A DNA stretch of 64,000 nucleotides, from positions 3,782,001-3,846,000 of the forward strand of contig NC_077223.1 of the NCBI RefSeq assembly GCF_024763615.1. The letters run 5' to 3'. The stretch comes from Phlebotomus papatasi (taxonomy: Eukaryota; Arthropoda; Insecta; Diptera; Psychodidae). Shown here piece by piece: positions 8,972-21,706 of this stretch. The stretch's first letter is position 1, and each line of letters begins with the position of its first letter. The position numbers and the translations under genes were made by a program. The notes beneath the pieces were generated by a model that was not told the origin of the DNA, made no database searches, and saw only the letters and a list, made by a program, of their open reading frames with translations.

Positions 8972-10646
8972 TCCATTCCTTACCATGGTATTATACATTA
9001 TAGGCAAATTGAGTGATTTTAGATGATTTATTCCTGGGCAATTTTATGTCCGAATTGCTGTCGGAAAAGGATTTTTAGTAACTTTAGTTCTTCAATTACT
9101 TGGAAAAATAGTCTGACAGAGATGAAAATACATTTTGTTATTGCTTTCTTCCTTCGCGGAAGGTCATGCAAAATTTTTGCTCAATTTGTTTTGCTTTCGA
9201 ATTTGTTAAAATTGGCCTCTTTCCTTTTTCCTGATTTGAATTCTAGTTACCAATTTCTTTTCTTGGATAGTTAGGGGAAACTGGGGCACCACCAAACAGG
9301 CGTACCACCAAACACTGCAATTTTTTAAATAGATATTACACCTCAGAGGTCAAGACCTATATGAAACCATAGATACTATAGGGATGCTTGTCCAGCAAAA
9401 GAATTTTAAACATAGTTCACATACTTTAGAAATAAAAATATTTTTTCGTAAAATTGTGAGATTTTAATAATTTTAGTCATTTGTATATCTACATGGAAAA
9501 TGAAAATAAAACAATTTAAGTAAAATTTCACTACACCAGTACTTTCCTACATGTTTTGTGATAATATTTATGTACCTACTAAAGAAATTAATGTTCACAT
9601 TATTTTAAAAGAATATAAAACCCATCACAAAACAGAGTTTGGGGCACCAACAAATAGGCAAATTTCTCACAATTGCAGATGTCGCGAGCGTAGCTTGAAT
9701 AGCAAAATTTTTCTTCTTATCTTTCTTACTCTTCATCTCCCTCTTTGTTCGATTTCTGAAATTTATATCCATTCATGGGATTTTCATTCAAGATGCAAGA
9801 GAAATATAGTTTCAAGAACACAATTTTGCATTAAATGATTCTTAAATGATTTTAATCAAGGATTGACGAATTATTTCTCGATTTTATCACAAGTAATCAG
9901 AAGAGCGCGTAAAATTTGAACTTTAGGTAAAATGTTTGCCACGATTTTAGTGGCGCTGCTTTCCAGTCAGAAGTCGAATGTTGTCAAAATGATGAAAAAT
10001 CCATTGAAAAATATGTTCGGTGTGCAGTTCTTTAGTTTTTTGCTATTTTGGTCACTCATTCTAAATTTTGCAGTGCTTTTTTGAGAATTGTTTAAATTTT
10101 CAATACCTTCTTTATAGTTAAGAGTTGTGGTGAACCCCCAAAATAACTTCAATAGGTGAGAAAATGAGATGTTTTTTGGTGCCCCAGAAAGTGTTTATTG
10201 GTACCCCGGGTGGTTGGAAAAAAGCGAAAAATGCATGGAGATACAATTTTCTTTTTTACGGAAAATTGAAGTGCTTCACATCATCCTTGCATACATTAAT
10301 ATGCAGCCTATACCTAAGACTATAACATGGGGTAAGCAATATTTTTCTAAAATTCACAGTTTTCTTGGGAAATTCAGTCAAAATCGCATCTTTCAAAAGT
10401 GTTTGGTGGTACCCCAGTTTCCCCTATACTTTATCTAAAAAGGTAATAGAATTTGTCATGAATTAATGCAAAGAATTTAAATACAGTGACCGTTAAGACG
10501 TGTGTTTAACAAGAGCTCCCCGCGCCCCCACAATAGATAAAAAGATTTTCTTTCAAAAAATTCATCTATTAATGTAATATGTAGGAAATTATTCCCAAAA
10601 TATGAACATTCAATCTCAAGTATTTCTGGTACATTGACTGAATGGG
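8972..10646. mobile_element. TTAA-flanked piggyBac-like non-coding element, copy 1 (carries a nested element)
   Basis: Flanked by TTAA on both sides (8968-8971 and 10647-10650), with short imperfect inverted ends (TTAATCCATTCC / GAATGGGTTAA). The same sequence without the internal insert is found at 12599-13127, also between TTAA sites. A TTAA duplication is the hallmark of piggyBac-type transposition. No transposase is seen. Confidence 0.75.
9274..10434. mobile_element. 1.16-kb element, family G (GGGGAAACTGGGGCACCACC termini), nested
   Basis: It begins GGGGAAACTGGGGCACCACC and ends with the inverse GGTGGTACCCCAGTTTCCCC, each beside TA. The 12.6-kb copy of the surrounding element reads GATAGTTACTCTATC with no insert, so both boundaries and the TA duplication are certain. 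A 195-bp internally deleted relative is at 46748-46942. Short inner frames show no known transposase. Confidence 0.85.
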
Positions 10647-10965
10647 TTAATTCTTTTCTTATTAGACTTGAAATGGATATTGCCAGGTGTGGTTGGTCCA
10701 CTGGGTTGCAGTTTAGTTATTTTTCTGCGAGGTGGCTCTGCCGGACGTTCGCGTGTCAAAATTCGCCATTGATGTGTCTGCGGTGATTCACGCAAAAAAT
10801 TGGTGTCTCTTGGTATTTTGACTCGGTAAAAAGTGCATTTTAACCCCCGCAAGTGGCTTAGAAGTTATCCAGAATCAATTGGGACAGTGCATTGTTAATC
10901 CCCATCACCTCAAATACCCTTTTCAAGTGCATTTACAATCAAAACTTTCACGCTAGATTGCTACA
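10647..10965 (+). promoter_or_regulatory. Rab6 5' flank and 5' UTR
   Basis: Unique, comparatively GC-richer sequence directly before the Rab6 start codon, free of repeats. It is the likely promoter and 5' UTR. No TATA box was identified and the transcription start is not known. Confidence 0.45.
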
Positions 10966-13900
10966 ATGACAACATCCGGCGACTTTGGGAATCCGCTGAG
11001 GAAGTTCAAATTGGTCTTCCTGGGCGAGCAGAGCGGTGAGTTTTGGGCAATATCTGGGTGGAAAAAACTGTTGGGGATGAGGAGCTTTGGTGGGTGGTCA
11101 GCACAAAAACCGGGGAGTGGCCAAAACCGGCTGATTTTCTACACTGTTGAATAGATTCTAGTGACGTGTTGTCTTTCATGTCAAACACCTCATTCCCACA
11201 CTCCCGATGGCTTTCTCCGGAGGCCTTTCCTACACCTCCACCTGCCCCTCAGCCCCAACATGCAGAAATACCCATAAAACCGAGGGGGTTTCTTGGAATT
11301 TGGCATAGAATTGATGGGAAAAGTTGAATGGGAAATTGTTGCTGAGGTCGCGGCCTCATGAGCGCCCCCGCAATTATGCTCTAAATTCCACAATTCACAC
11401 CCACGGAAGGTGGTTTCCGGGTGTTTGAAGTCACTGGCTGTCCCCGCGGAAAATTACCTTATTTTCTCGCTTTTCTTTCAGTTGGAAAAACGTCTCTAAT
11501 TACACGATTCATGTACGACAGTTTCGATAACACGTATCAGGTGAGTAAACACTCAAAACAAACTCATTAATTATTAACTAAAATCCTTTTTTTTTTTCGC
11601 TGCTACAAATTGTTTTAAATTCGGTAAAAAATGCCCAAGAATATGTGCCCGTTTATACGCTCAATAATCTCAAAATAAAACTGTTCTCAAAATAAATTTA
11701 ATTCAAACTGTTTCCATTATAATAAGGGAACATAGTTACGAAAATTTAACCCTTTTAGTTCGACTAAACCGGTAATCCATAAGAAAAATAATAAGAAAAT
11801 AATTATTCTTACTTTTGAAATTACAATAAAATAGAAAATTCAAGGAAAACATAGCCAGACAATTTTTAGTCAGCTTTAATGTTATTCTTACATTCATAAA
11901 AAAAATTGGTTTGCTGTGAATTGTCTCAATTTACGAGTTCCCAACCCGTTGGTATGAAATACAAATTATTCAGGATTCGAAGACCTTTCAAATGAATCCA
12001 TTTCTATCCAAATCCATTAAAACTTGAACCCTCCGGAGACTTTTTAGTATTTGTCTTTAAAAAAAAAACCATTTGAATTCCTTCAAAGGTTTTTTTTTAA
12101 GGATAACACGTGTTTAGACGAAAAATCCGGCCTTATTTTCAGCAAAAATATATTTGAAAATGAAAAATCTCAGCTAAAAGAATGAAGTGGACGGAATAAA
12201 AACAAAATTACCTATTCAATGGTCGTTTTTTGACAACCTTACGTTGTTATATATTATATCCAAAGGCCTCTAACTCATTAGAAGAAATTGTCTACGCTAA
12301 AATAGAAATTATTGTCAGTGCTGCAGGAGCAAACGTCAAAATTCTGTCAAAAAATCGTTTTTTTTAACGGAAATTGTTCTCAATGTGTCGACGAGCTTGA
12401 AAGTTGGCTATTATCCCGCAAAAAATGGTCAAACGAATCAACAATATTACGAAATTTTCGGAAAACGTGAAATTCGCAAAATTACATCCAAATAGTCCAA
12501 ACATGACTCCTTCAGAGTTTAGGAAAGATATTTCGGATTTTTCTTTCTGAACAAAAACAAAAAAATTTTTTTAAGAGCTACAGTTTAAGTTATATTAACT
12601 CATTCCTTACCATGGTTTTATACATCATACGCAAATTGAATGATTTTAGATTATTTATTCCTGGACAATTTTTATCAGAATTACTGTCGGAAATGGATTT
12701 TTAGTAACTTTAGTTCTTCAATTACTTGAGAAAAATAGTCCGGCAGAAATAAAAACACATTTTGTTATTGTTTTCTTGCTTCGCGCAAGGTCATGCAAAA
12801 TTTTTGCTCAAAATGGCGGACGAAAAATTCGACATCCGGTCGAATTTGTTAAAATTGGCCTCTTTTCTCTTTCCTGATTTGAATTCTAGGTGCCAATTTG
12901 TGTTCTTAGATAGTTACTCTATCTAAATCAATAGAGTTTGTAATGAATTAATGCACAGAATTTAAATTCAGTGACCGTTAAGACGTGTGTTTGACGGGGG
13001 TTCCCCGCGCCCCCATAATAGATAAAAAAAATTTCTTTTAAAAAAAATCATCTATTAATCTATAGGAAACTAATCCCAAAATATGAACATTATATCTCAA
13101 GTATTTCTGGTACATTGACTGAATGGGTTAAGAATTCTGAACTCTACGTTGTCTACACTACATAGAAAACAAAGAAAAATAAAGATCAGCAGGTCAATTT
13201 TTGACATCTATTTCTCTAAAAAAGGGAAGGCAAAACGTCCCAGGCCTTGCAATGTGCTCGAACTCGTGACTTAGATGCTATCCTTCTAAAATATTTTCGC
13301 ATCATTTTTACCGTTTACCGGTTCTCAACCGATTTAAACCGATTTATAAATCACTGGAGAAATCCCACAAAATAATTTTAAGAATAATAAAATTGATTTT
13401 CGGACACAAAATTACTTTTGGTTTCATAACTATCGGTTATAAAATTAGTTATCGATTATGAACAGGTTCATTACCGATTTAAAACCGATTGGAACGGGTT
13501 TAGTTTTCTCGGATATTCCAAGACCTTTCCAACGAGCCCAAACATGACCCCATTCGCCTGATAAATGCGCTCTCTAGTGTCTTTTTCAATCTTTGACCTT
13601 GAAAAACCGTTATTAGGAATGATTCAACGCAATTTTCACACATGGCCAATTGTCTGCCTGGGTATTCTCTAAAACATATTTAAAAATGAAAGAAATCCCA
13701 CGACGCGTTCTCAAGCAATCTAAACAATCATGGTTTTGGAGGGGAAGGGGACAGGTGGGGGAAAAATGAGGGGCATGTTAACAATCCTTGGGTCGATTTA
13801 TGGTTGTGTCCCCGAAGGTTCCAAGTCGCTATCTCTTACCGTTTGGCATCTACAGTTAGCGACAGCCGGACGGGCAGGCTGACAAACAGCGTGACGACAT

Positions 13901-16900
13901 TTCTCAAAAATCGTCTGAAACGCAAAGATTTGTTAGAAAAGTGGTCTCCGTGGGCTGGGTGGGGGGGGGTCGAAGGTGGAAATTTTGGGGTAGGGAGTGG
14001 GGTGAAAAAATCAAGGAATTATTCTGCTCTCTCCGTGGAGTTCGAGCAGTAAATAAGGTAATTTATGTCAGTGTGACATTATGATAGCATTCTGCGTCAA
14101 AAAGAGGAACAATTGCGGCGAAATTGGAAACAGTTTCGGCGAAAATGGGAACAGTCGATGGTTATGAATTACCTGTTTAGAATTAATCTATGTTAATTAA
14201 AGCGTCCTGTGATACTTTCCAGAGAATATCCAAACCAGATACCTGAATGTAAAGACTGAGAATTAATCTTTATCCGGCGAAAAAGGAGCCGTTTTCCTGA
14301 TATCACTTCTTTATTCACGAGATAATTGACTAATCTTTATTTTGCACAACCTTTTCATCTCCAAAATACAAATGGAAATGAGAGGTATAATTCGTACGAG
14401 GAAAAATTAATAACAGATTCTGTTCAAAGATGAATATGGATACTTTTACCGTTTCTACTTCTAACTTTTTCTTGCGATTCTATATTCAGGTTTATGCGCA
14501 CTTTCAGAACTATTTCTTGGTTTCAAAGACGAGGTTCTTGCGTTCTTAAAAGCGCTTCCGTTTTTTTTAAACCGTTTTTGCGGATTTTTAGAAACGTTTC
14601 TAATGATTCTAAATACGTTTCTATGCCAAATGATCTATTGCTGGAGTTTTTCGACGAGTAATTTAAGTATATTATCAATTGTGGCAAGGATCGGGGAAGG
14701 GGGCAGTTAAGAAAAAATCGGTTTTTTCTCAAGCTTTCGGCTCTCGCTCCAAGCCTTTCTCAGTGGTTGGGGTGGGTAAAAGCAATTTCTATTCTTTGAG
14801 TCATTTACAATAATTTCCAATAAATTTGAGTAACACTTATTAATGAAAATTTTAAGAATAAAGCGTGGTCATTCCAGTTCGAGTCACTGAGGAAGGCTTG
14901 GAGCAAGAGCCGAAAACTTTGGGAAAAACCGATTTTTTCTTCTGCCCCAAAAATGTTAGTATTCTCCAGAAAAATGATAGTAATATTTTAATCTTTTCAA
15001 TTGCTAACTAATTTTATTTATTTTGTTTTACGTTATTGTAATTGTTGGACGTATATTTTGTCCTCAACATTCAATGCAATTCAATTTTCTCGCACTTCGG
15101 AGGTTATTTGTAAATGATCCTTGTAAGCACAAGCCTTTCAGAACTTATTTTTTGAACATAATTTACTTATTAATAAGAAAGATTAGATATCCGCGATATT
15201 GACAACAATTTCAAAAAGAATTTATGTCAGTGTAGTGCTACGATCCCATTCAGCGGCGAAAATAAGAACAGTTGCGGCGAAATTGGAAACAGTTTCGGCG
15301 AAAATGGGAACAGTCGCAGCTAAGAACAGGGATTCCGATGTGAGACTTTCGGCCATATTTGAATCAAATTTTCTCTTTGTATTTCATTTTAAATAGAAAT
15401 CTAGAATATTCTTTAGCATATAAACTGGAGTTATAAGGAAATTAAATAGGAAAAGACTTCCTATTTATTGAATTAACTAAAGAAAGTACTAAGAATCATG
15501 AGAAAGACACGGCCTCCTATTGATTTTTTTCCCTCGTGATTCTTCAATAATTCAATTTCATCTCTGTGAAGGCATCCTTTTTCGTGTCGAGATGATGGAG
15601 GTTGCATCGTAAATTTAGTTGTTGGAGAGACAATTTTTACGATGGAAAGGAGCTTTTGCTACTTCAAAAAATGGGTCAAAAGTGCATGAAGAAATTTCAG
15701 TGAAAAATCTTCTTTTCCTCTCAATTCCCAGGCAACAATTGGAATTGACTTTCTGTCCAAGACAATGTACTTAGAGGATCGAACTGTGAGACTTCAGCTT
15801 TGGGATACTGCTGGACAGGAAAGATTTAGATCTCTAATCCCATCATACATTCGAGACTCAACAGTCGCTGTCGTCGTTTATGATATTACAAGTAAGTTCA
15901 AAAAATGCACTTTGCTCTCTATAAAAATTTTTACAGTGTGGGAGGGGGCGGCAGGGAGAAAATCTCCCACTGAAAATTCGAGAAAGTACAAAACTTTTAT
16001 TACACTTTTATCTCCAATGAGATTTTTTTTGTGCTGTTGAAATGAAATTGGTTTGTAGATTGGCAGTCATTGAAAAAAATTTACATAGAATTCTATCGTA
16101 AATTCTGTTGGAGCGTAAAAAGGACAATGCCAAGGTTCATTTGAAAAATTTTGAGCAGATGTTTAAATCGTAAAAATGTTTATTATTCTCACGGAGAAAA
16201 TATCTCAGAAGTTGTGGATGAGTTTAAATTTTGAGGTTCAAGCTAGCTAGATTATCGGTGAAATTCTTTACAGATGCAAGGGTAATGGTGCTATTCCAAT
16301 GAAAACTGAACATGTTTTTTTTAGAGCTTTACTGTTCTCAAGTGCGTCTGCATTATCGACTTTTCATTGTAATGGTTCCTGTCTCGACTGTTTAGTGGTC
16401 TTAAGACACCATTGGATGGTTTTAAAACACTGCGAGAACTTGAGAAAACAGTCGAGACGGGAACCAACACGAAGAAAAGTCGATAATGCAGAATCACTTG
16501 AGAACAGTTGTGCTAAAAACAAGCATGTCCATTTTTCATTGGAGTGGCAGAAGAATGCTACAAGATGAAGCGATTTTGATAATAACATTAGAAAATTTTA
16601 AATGATTTCTTGGAAGTGATAATGATAAAAGTGGAGTACTCAATGTTATTGATTGAATTATGGTGCTATTCCAATAAGAACATGCTTTTTTTAATAGAAC
16701 ATTACTGTTCTCAAGTGCTTCTGCATGTCTTGACTGTTTGGTGGTTTTAAAACACTGCGCGAACTAGAGAAAAAAAACTCCAGACAGGAACCAACACGAA
16801 GAAAAGTCGATAATACAGAAACACTTGAGAACAGTAAAATGCTAAAAAGTTCATTTTTCATTGGAATAGGTCCATTATCCGTTAGTTTGGTCAAAACCAT

Positions 16901-19900
16901 TATTTTAGGATTAACAAAATATTGACAAAAAATTGCTAAATATTTTCCATTATAGGCCATTTCCATAAAGAAATTTCTCAACAAAATTGTTGGAAAATTT
17001 TCAACTCCATATGAAGAAAGGTGCTTTTATGGGAAAAAGTTCAATTTTGGCTGAACTTTTTCGAATAAAAGATTAATAATGAAAATTGGGAACAGTTTTC
17101 CACACTGTTCCTACCGTGTAGAGCACCATCCTACGAGTTTTCTTATGACATTTGAATGCCAGTTGAGTTGTCAACTGAACGAATTCCCATAAAAAACTTG
17201 TTTTCATTTTACAATGAAGGTGTTTTTAGATTAAATTCAAGAAATTGTGGGTTCCTTGGTGGGAAAAATAGTGTTTTCAGTGAGAAAATATCCCTGTGTG
17301 TATGCCCTGAACTTTGATTTACGGTTAAAACGGACACAGTGTCAGAAGTACGTCAAAAAAGTATCGTTGCTGTTTTAAAGTAGTAAATGGACCATTTTCA
17401 TTGAGCAATTTCTCAACAAATTTGTTAGAAAATTTTCAACTCCATATGAAAAAAAAACTGCTCTCTCGCGGAGTTCGAGCGGTTAAAATGAGTGTTTTTA
17501 TGAGAAAAAGTTCAATTTGGTTGAACTTTTTCGTATAAAAGCTTAAAAATAAAAATTGGGAACAGTTTTCCATGCTGTTCCCATTGAGAATATAGTGCCA
17601 TCTATCGAGTTTTAAACAATCGACTAAAGATATCCTTTAGCAGGGATTTCATGAAGGTTTCGGTTATTTCCACTCATTTTTAGCAAGAAGCTGAATCAAA
17701 ACCACCAAATGTCAACGAAATGTGCGGATTTAAAACTGGGCTTTATTGCGAGCTTTTGTGTGAATTGAGAATTACAAAAATCTGAAATTTTTCTCAATGG
17801 AAATGGCCCATAATAGTTACAATTTCTTCTCATTATCTCTTTCCCTGCTTCAATTTGCATACCAAAGATTGAAGATATCCTTTAGCAGTGATTTTACAAA
17901 GCTTTTTTTTAGGTGTGATTCCTTCATAATCACACCTATTCTTTTTGTTTGGGCTTTTTATGAGCTTTTGTGTGAATTGAGAAAAAGTCTGAAATTTTTC
18001 TCAGTGAAAAGGGTCCACTAGCAAAATTTTTTGCTGTGGAGACATTTTTTCCCGCAAGAGGTCGCTATTAACTGTTCTCAATTTCGAATTTTCAAGCTTT
18101 TAACAGATTTCAGCTAAATTAATTTCCTATTCACGTTTTTTTTCTGACTAGCATTTTCGCTTTTTTTTATAAACACTGGACAATTTTCGCACAAATATGT
18201 GAATAGGGATAATCTTAATTATTTCGAACTTAAAGACATGTTAATCTTACTCATTGAATTCGAAATTCGACTGGACTTCCGCAACTTTTCCCCAGAAACT
18301 TGAAAAAGTTTGAAGAATCATTTGAGGATTGCTGCAATCGTAATTTGTGTTTATTTTTATACAGAAGCTTATTATTGTACATTGTTGTACATTGTTATTA
18401 AAAAGTTAAAAGTACTATTCTTGACCTACACTAAAATTTGCTACAATCGAATATTAGTCCAAAGCCACGAATGAAATGGCCCCATAGAAAAATTATGTCA
18501 ATTTAAAACGACATAAAAATCAAAAATTTCCAAAAAGTATATTAAGATACTTAACAAATGTATTTTTATCATTGTTCTCCATTTCTTTCGAATGGTTTTT
18601 GCTTTATCTTTCTCTAATTTATTACTGGGAGATTGTATAATTCTGCAATTAAGCTCATTTAGCAATTATGATAGCAGAGTATTATGAGCTTTATTGCTCT
18701 ACTTTATTTCAAGTCAAATAATTTAAATAAACTCAACAATAATTGCAAAATACCAGTAAACTATTAAAAAATCAATTGAGATCTTAAACAATTGAGACAA
18801 ATTTTTATGAAGCTAGAAACACAACATTTCAGCTCAAGTTTTGAAATATGATAATGACTGCGGAAAACAGTTGAGACAGGAACCAGCACAGGGGATCGCA
18901 GTGGCGCAAATGTTTACATTGTAATACAATATCTCGATACGAGTAATAATAGTAATAACCAACATAAAAACAGTCGATAGTGTAGGAACACCTGAGAACA
19001 GTAAAGTGCTAAAAAGATATTTAGATAAAAGATTTTCTTTTTCAGCCATCAGAACTACTACATTACGACTCAGATAGAGTTAATATCTAAAAATTTTAAA
19101 CACCGTGAAAAAATATGTAAAATTCCAGATTTATTTGCCATTTTCATTGAGAAATTTCTCAACAAATTTGTTAGAAAATTTTCAACTCATATTCAACAAG
19201 TCGTCATATATTTGTGAGGAGAAACACAAAGCAACAACATTTATTGTTTCTGTCTCATTATTTAATCACTCCATAATCACTGAGTAACTTTTTTGCAAAC
19301 TTTTTAGTGTAATAATAGATAAATTTCTCCCACCTTGCTCGAAAATTTAGTATGAAAATTTGAAATTGAATTTGAATTCTTCGAACATCAACGACTTTTT
19401 GTGTAAATAGAGTTTCATTTACCTTTTATCCAAGACACTATTGGAGAATCAAAATCTACTTCTGTTTAAGGCCATTTTTACTTATTGATAATTAGTAGTC
19501 AATATGTGTTGGTCTTCACTTTGTTCTGAGAAGAAAACACAAAGCAACAATATGTTTACTGCTGCTGTCACATTATTTAATCACTCCATAATCACTGAAA
19601 GTAAGCCTTTTGCTAGTGTGATGCTTCATAAATTTCCCCATATTAAGCCCAAACAGAAGTAGATTTTGATTCTCCAATAGTGTCTTGGATAAAAGGTAAA
19701 TGAAAATCTTTGCACAAAAAGTCGTTGAAGTTCGAAGAATTCAAATTCAATTTCGAATTTTCATACTAAATTTTCGAACAAGGTAGGGAAAATTTACCAA
19801 ATATCACACTAAAAAGCTGGCAAAAGAGTTACTCAGTTACCATGGAGTGATTAAACACTGGGGCCAGAATAGTAAACGTCGTTGTTCCGTTTTTTTCCTC

Positions 19901-21706
19901 ATAACAATGTGAAGACCGACAAATTTTGATACTTCGAAAATCGAACAGGATGTACCTCAGTCACCTTGCGAAAGTATTAAGAAGTAAGAAAGTCTCTTGT
20001 TTGGATCTTCAAATAGATTTTCGGATTTTTCAAGATTTACTTCTGCACGGAAAGAGAGTGTCTCGGGTTAATATAAAATGGGGTGTTGTATGAGATAATT
20101 GGTTTTGGCCATGGCTAAATTTCCGATTAACCAGGCAATTGACAAACGAAATAGACAGTAAACAGTAACCAGTTTTGACTGATTACGTTCGAGAATTTGA
20201 CCTCAGAATTTGTGTATAGGAAGGATAGGAATATTTAGATAGGGTTTTGATGGGATTGGAAGGAAATTATCTAGGGTACCCTCCATCTAGATCTAGACCC
20301 TTAGGGGAAGTTGCCGACCAGAAGCGGTTAGAATTAGCCAATAGGAAGGGAATTATGTTCCATCATGATAACGCAAACCACACAGAATTTTGATAATCCA
20401 TCAGAAGCTTCGGAAATTTGGTTGGGATGCTTTAATAGTGTAAAAATACTGACATTGCTCTGTCGGATTATCATCTTTTCTTGGTGATAAAATAACAATT
20501 TTTCTCTTAAAAAGATATTTATCGTTGGTTGGAGCAGCAACTGTACTAACTGCATTTGCTTTGTGCGTGTATTCACATGACGCATCCATTCGTGGTCTTT
20601 GCAACAATCGAATGCTATGTGCCCACATTTCTGGCAACTCATACAAAATTTCAAAAAGCCAAAATATTGTAATAATTTTTCTTTCCGTCGAACTTATTAA
20701 TATTAATATTACTTTATAGTTTCACCTTTCTATATTGGTATTTTTGCTATATTTTTTTTTCTTGATTATTATTGCGATTTTCTGCAAGAAAGAGATTTTT
20801 CGCTTTTGTGTTATAATTCTTGCGAGCAACGCATATACAATTGAAACCATAAGAGTTTTATGGGTGGTCTGCCCCGGTATGTCCGTATGCGATCTCGTGG
20901 GGTATCTAAAGTGGCTCATCCGATCCCCGGGATTTTTCTGGCCCTCTGGGATTTAAAGTAAAATTTAGTAAAGTTAAATAAAAGTTTACAAAAGGAATTC
21001 TGGTGTTTTTTTTTGGACCTGGGTGGTTGCAAAGAGATAGTAGCTTCTATCCAATCTCCAGAATTGTAGCAATATTTTTTTTTAAAGTTTTGTATAGAAA
21101 GTTTTTTGACTGGATGAAATTCAGTCAAGGATCAAACGCAAGTCCCCTGAAATGTAAAGATTGGATTTGCCGTCTCCGTTGCAGATGCAAACTCCTTTCA
21201 CCAGACTTCAAAATGGATTGATGACGTGCGAACGGAGCGTGGTAGTGACGTCATAATCATGTTGGTAGGTAACAAGACGGATTTGTCGGATAAGAGGCAA
21301 GTGTCCACGGAGGAAGGTGATCGCAAGGCGAAGGAACTCAACGTGATGTTCATCGAAACGAGCGCCAAAGCGGGCTACAATGTCAAGCAGCTCTTCCGGC
21401 GAGTAGCTGCTGCTCTGCCCGGAATGGACTCCACCGAGAACAGACCACCAGAAGACAGTATCCTTTTAGCCCAAAAAAAAGGCAAAACACAATTTTTTTT
21501 CTCTTTTCAGGGATCTTTCGTGCTTTTTTCCTAAGTTTTTTGAATATTTTATTTTATTTTTCTTTTGAGTTGCAATATTTTCCTTAACTTTATTCTTTTT
21601 AACCTTTTCTTTTGTTACAACATCGAAAACAAAAACAGTGCAAGAAGTCGTTCTCAAGGATTCACCAAATGAACAAAAAGATCCAGAGGGTGGCTGCGCC
21701 TGTTGA
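10966..21706 (+). CDS. Rab6: Rab6 small GTPase (5 exons, 209 aa)
   Basis: The exons are 10966-11035, 11482-11540, 15732-15891, 21185-21457 and 21639-21706, all with GT/AG borders and matching phases. The protein holds every Rab landmark at the canonical Rab6 numbers. The P-loop GEQSVGKT is at residues 20-27 (T27), the switch I region around TYQATIGIDF at 42-50, DTAGQE at 68-73 (Q72), NKTD at 126-129 and ETSAK at 154-158. The tail DMQEVVLKDSPNEQ ends in a Cys-Ala-Cys geranylgeranylation motif. Rab6 cycles between GDP and GTP and directs retrograde Golgi-to-ER and intra-Golgi transport as well as exocytic carriers. The first exon splits the P-loop, as in other insect Rab6 genes. Introns 2 (4.2 kb) and 3 (5.3 kb) are filled with MITEs and hairpins, annotated separately. 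No defect is seen. Confidence 0.97.
12599..13127. mobile_element. TTAA-flanked piggyBac-like MITE, copy 2
   Basis: Lies between TTAA at 12595-12598 and TTAA at 13128-13131, inside Rab6 intron 2. It matches 8972-9271 plus 10437-10646 and lacks the family G insert, so it serves as the empty-site reference. The imperfect end CTCATTCCTTACC pairs with GAATGGG. Confidence 0.75.
14061..14158. repeat. Dispersed 'GGCGAAA' repeat, copy 1
   Basis: ATTTATGTCAGTGT followed by a short tandem of GGCGAAAxTGGxAACAGT. It recurs at 15219-15320 in the same Rab6 intron and the same orientation. Confidence 0.6.
14700..14948. repeat. Foldback repeat in Rab6 intron 2
   Basis: The left arm GGGCAGTTAAGAAAAAATCGG...GCTCCAAGCC and the right arm GGCTTGGAGC...CCGATTTTTTCTTCTGCCCC are inverted copies over about 70 bases, with roughly 110 bases between them. 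This is MITE-like; no second copy was found. Confidence 0.65.
15219..15320. repeat. Dispersed 'GGCGAAA' repeat, copy 2
   Basis: Same sequence as 14061-14158 (ATTTATGTCAGTGT then GGCGAAAATGGGAACAGT), about 1.16 kb downstream in the same orientation. Confidence 0.6.
16287..16548. repeat. Foldback MITE, family H, copy 1
   Basis: GGTGCTATTCCAATGAAAA...CTGTTCTCAAGTGCGTCTGC is mirrored by GCAGAATCACTTGAGAACAG...TTTTCATTGGAGTGG. Nearly the whole 260 bp can fold on itself. The paired open frames on both strands here are by-products of the palindrome. Confidence 0.75.
16568..16870. repeat. Foldback MITE, family H, copy 2
   Basis: It holds TGGTGCTATTCCAAT at one end and ATTGGAATAGG at the other. Inside are inverted CTGTTCTCAAGTG / CACTTGAGAACAG and the GGAACCAACACGAAG arm. 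Its left flank (ATTAGAAAATTTTAAATGA) is also shared with the copy at 45552-45860, so the repeat is larger than its palindrome. Confidence 0.7.
16945..17640. repeat. Tandem duplication in Rab6 intron 3
   Basis: The block ATTTCTCAACAAA(A/T)TTGTTxGAAAATTTTCAACTC ... AGTTCAATTTxGxxTGAACTTTTTCG ... AATTGGGAACAGTTTTCCA occurs twice, about 16970-17120 and 17400-17600. A third, shorter match to its left part lies at 19145-19190. Confidence 0.65.
18850..19015. repeat. Foldback MITE, family H, partial copy
   Basis: Contains ACAGTTGAGACAGGAACCAGCAC, then after an insertion-like stretch AACAGTCGATAGTGTAGGAACACCTGAGAACAGTAAAGTGCT. This is the right arm of family H only. Confidence 0.5.
19259..19857. repeat. 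Long inverted repeat (~215-bp arms) inside Rab6 intron 3
   Basis: The left arm (19259-19474) runs TTTAATCACTCC...GAATTTGAATTCTTCGAA...CATTTACCTTTTATCCAAGACAC...ACTTCTGTTT. The right arm (19645-19857) is its inverse: AAACAGAAGT...GTGTCTTGGATAAAAGGTAAATG...TTCGAAGAATTCAAATTC...GGAGTGATTAAA. A loop of about 170 bases contains a further direct copy of the left outer part (TTATTTAATCACTCCATAATCACTG). When Rab6 is transcribed, this intron segment would form a long double-stranded hairpin. Confidence 0.75.
20330..20655 (-). pseudogene. Retrotransposon gag zinc-knuckle remnant
   Basis: On the minus strand one frame gives KFCMSCQKCGHIAFDC, a perfect C-x2-C-x4-H-x4-C zinc knuckle as found in gag of LTR retrotransposons. 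After a frame change comes DASCEYTHKANAVS followed by TVAAPTND. The latter is echoed at 51635-51700 (-) as NECRHNANAVSKVTDPTD. A frameshift and stops mark it as a fossil. Confidence 0.55.
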
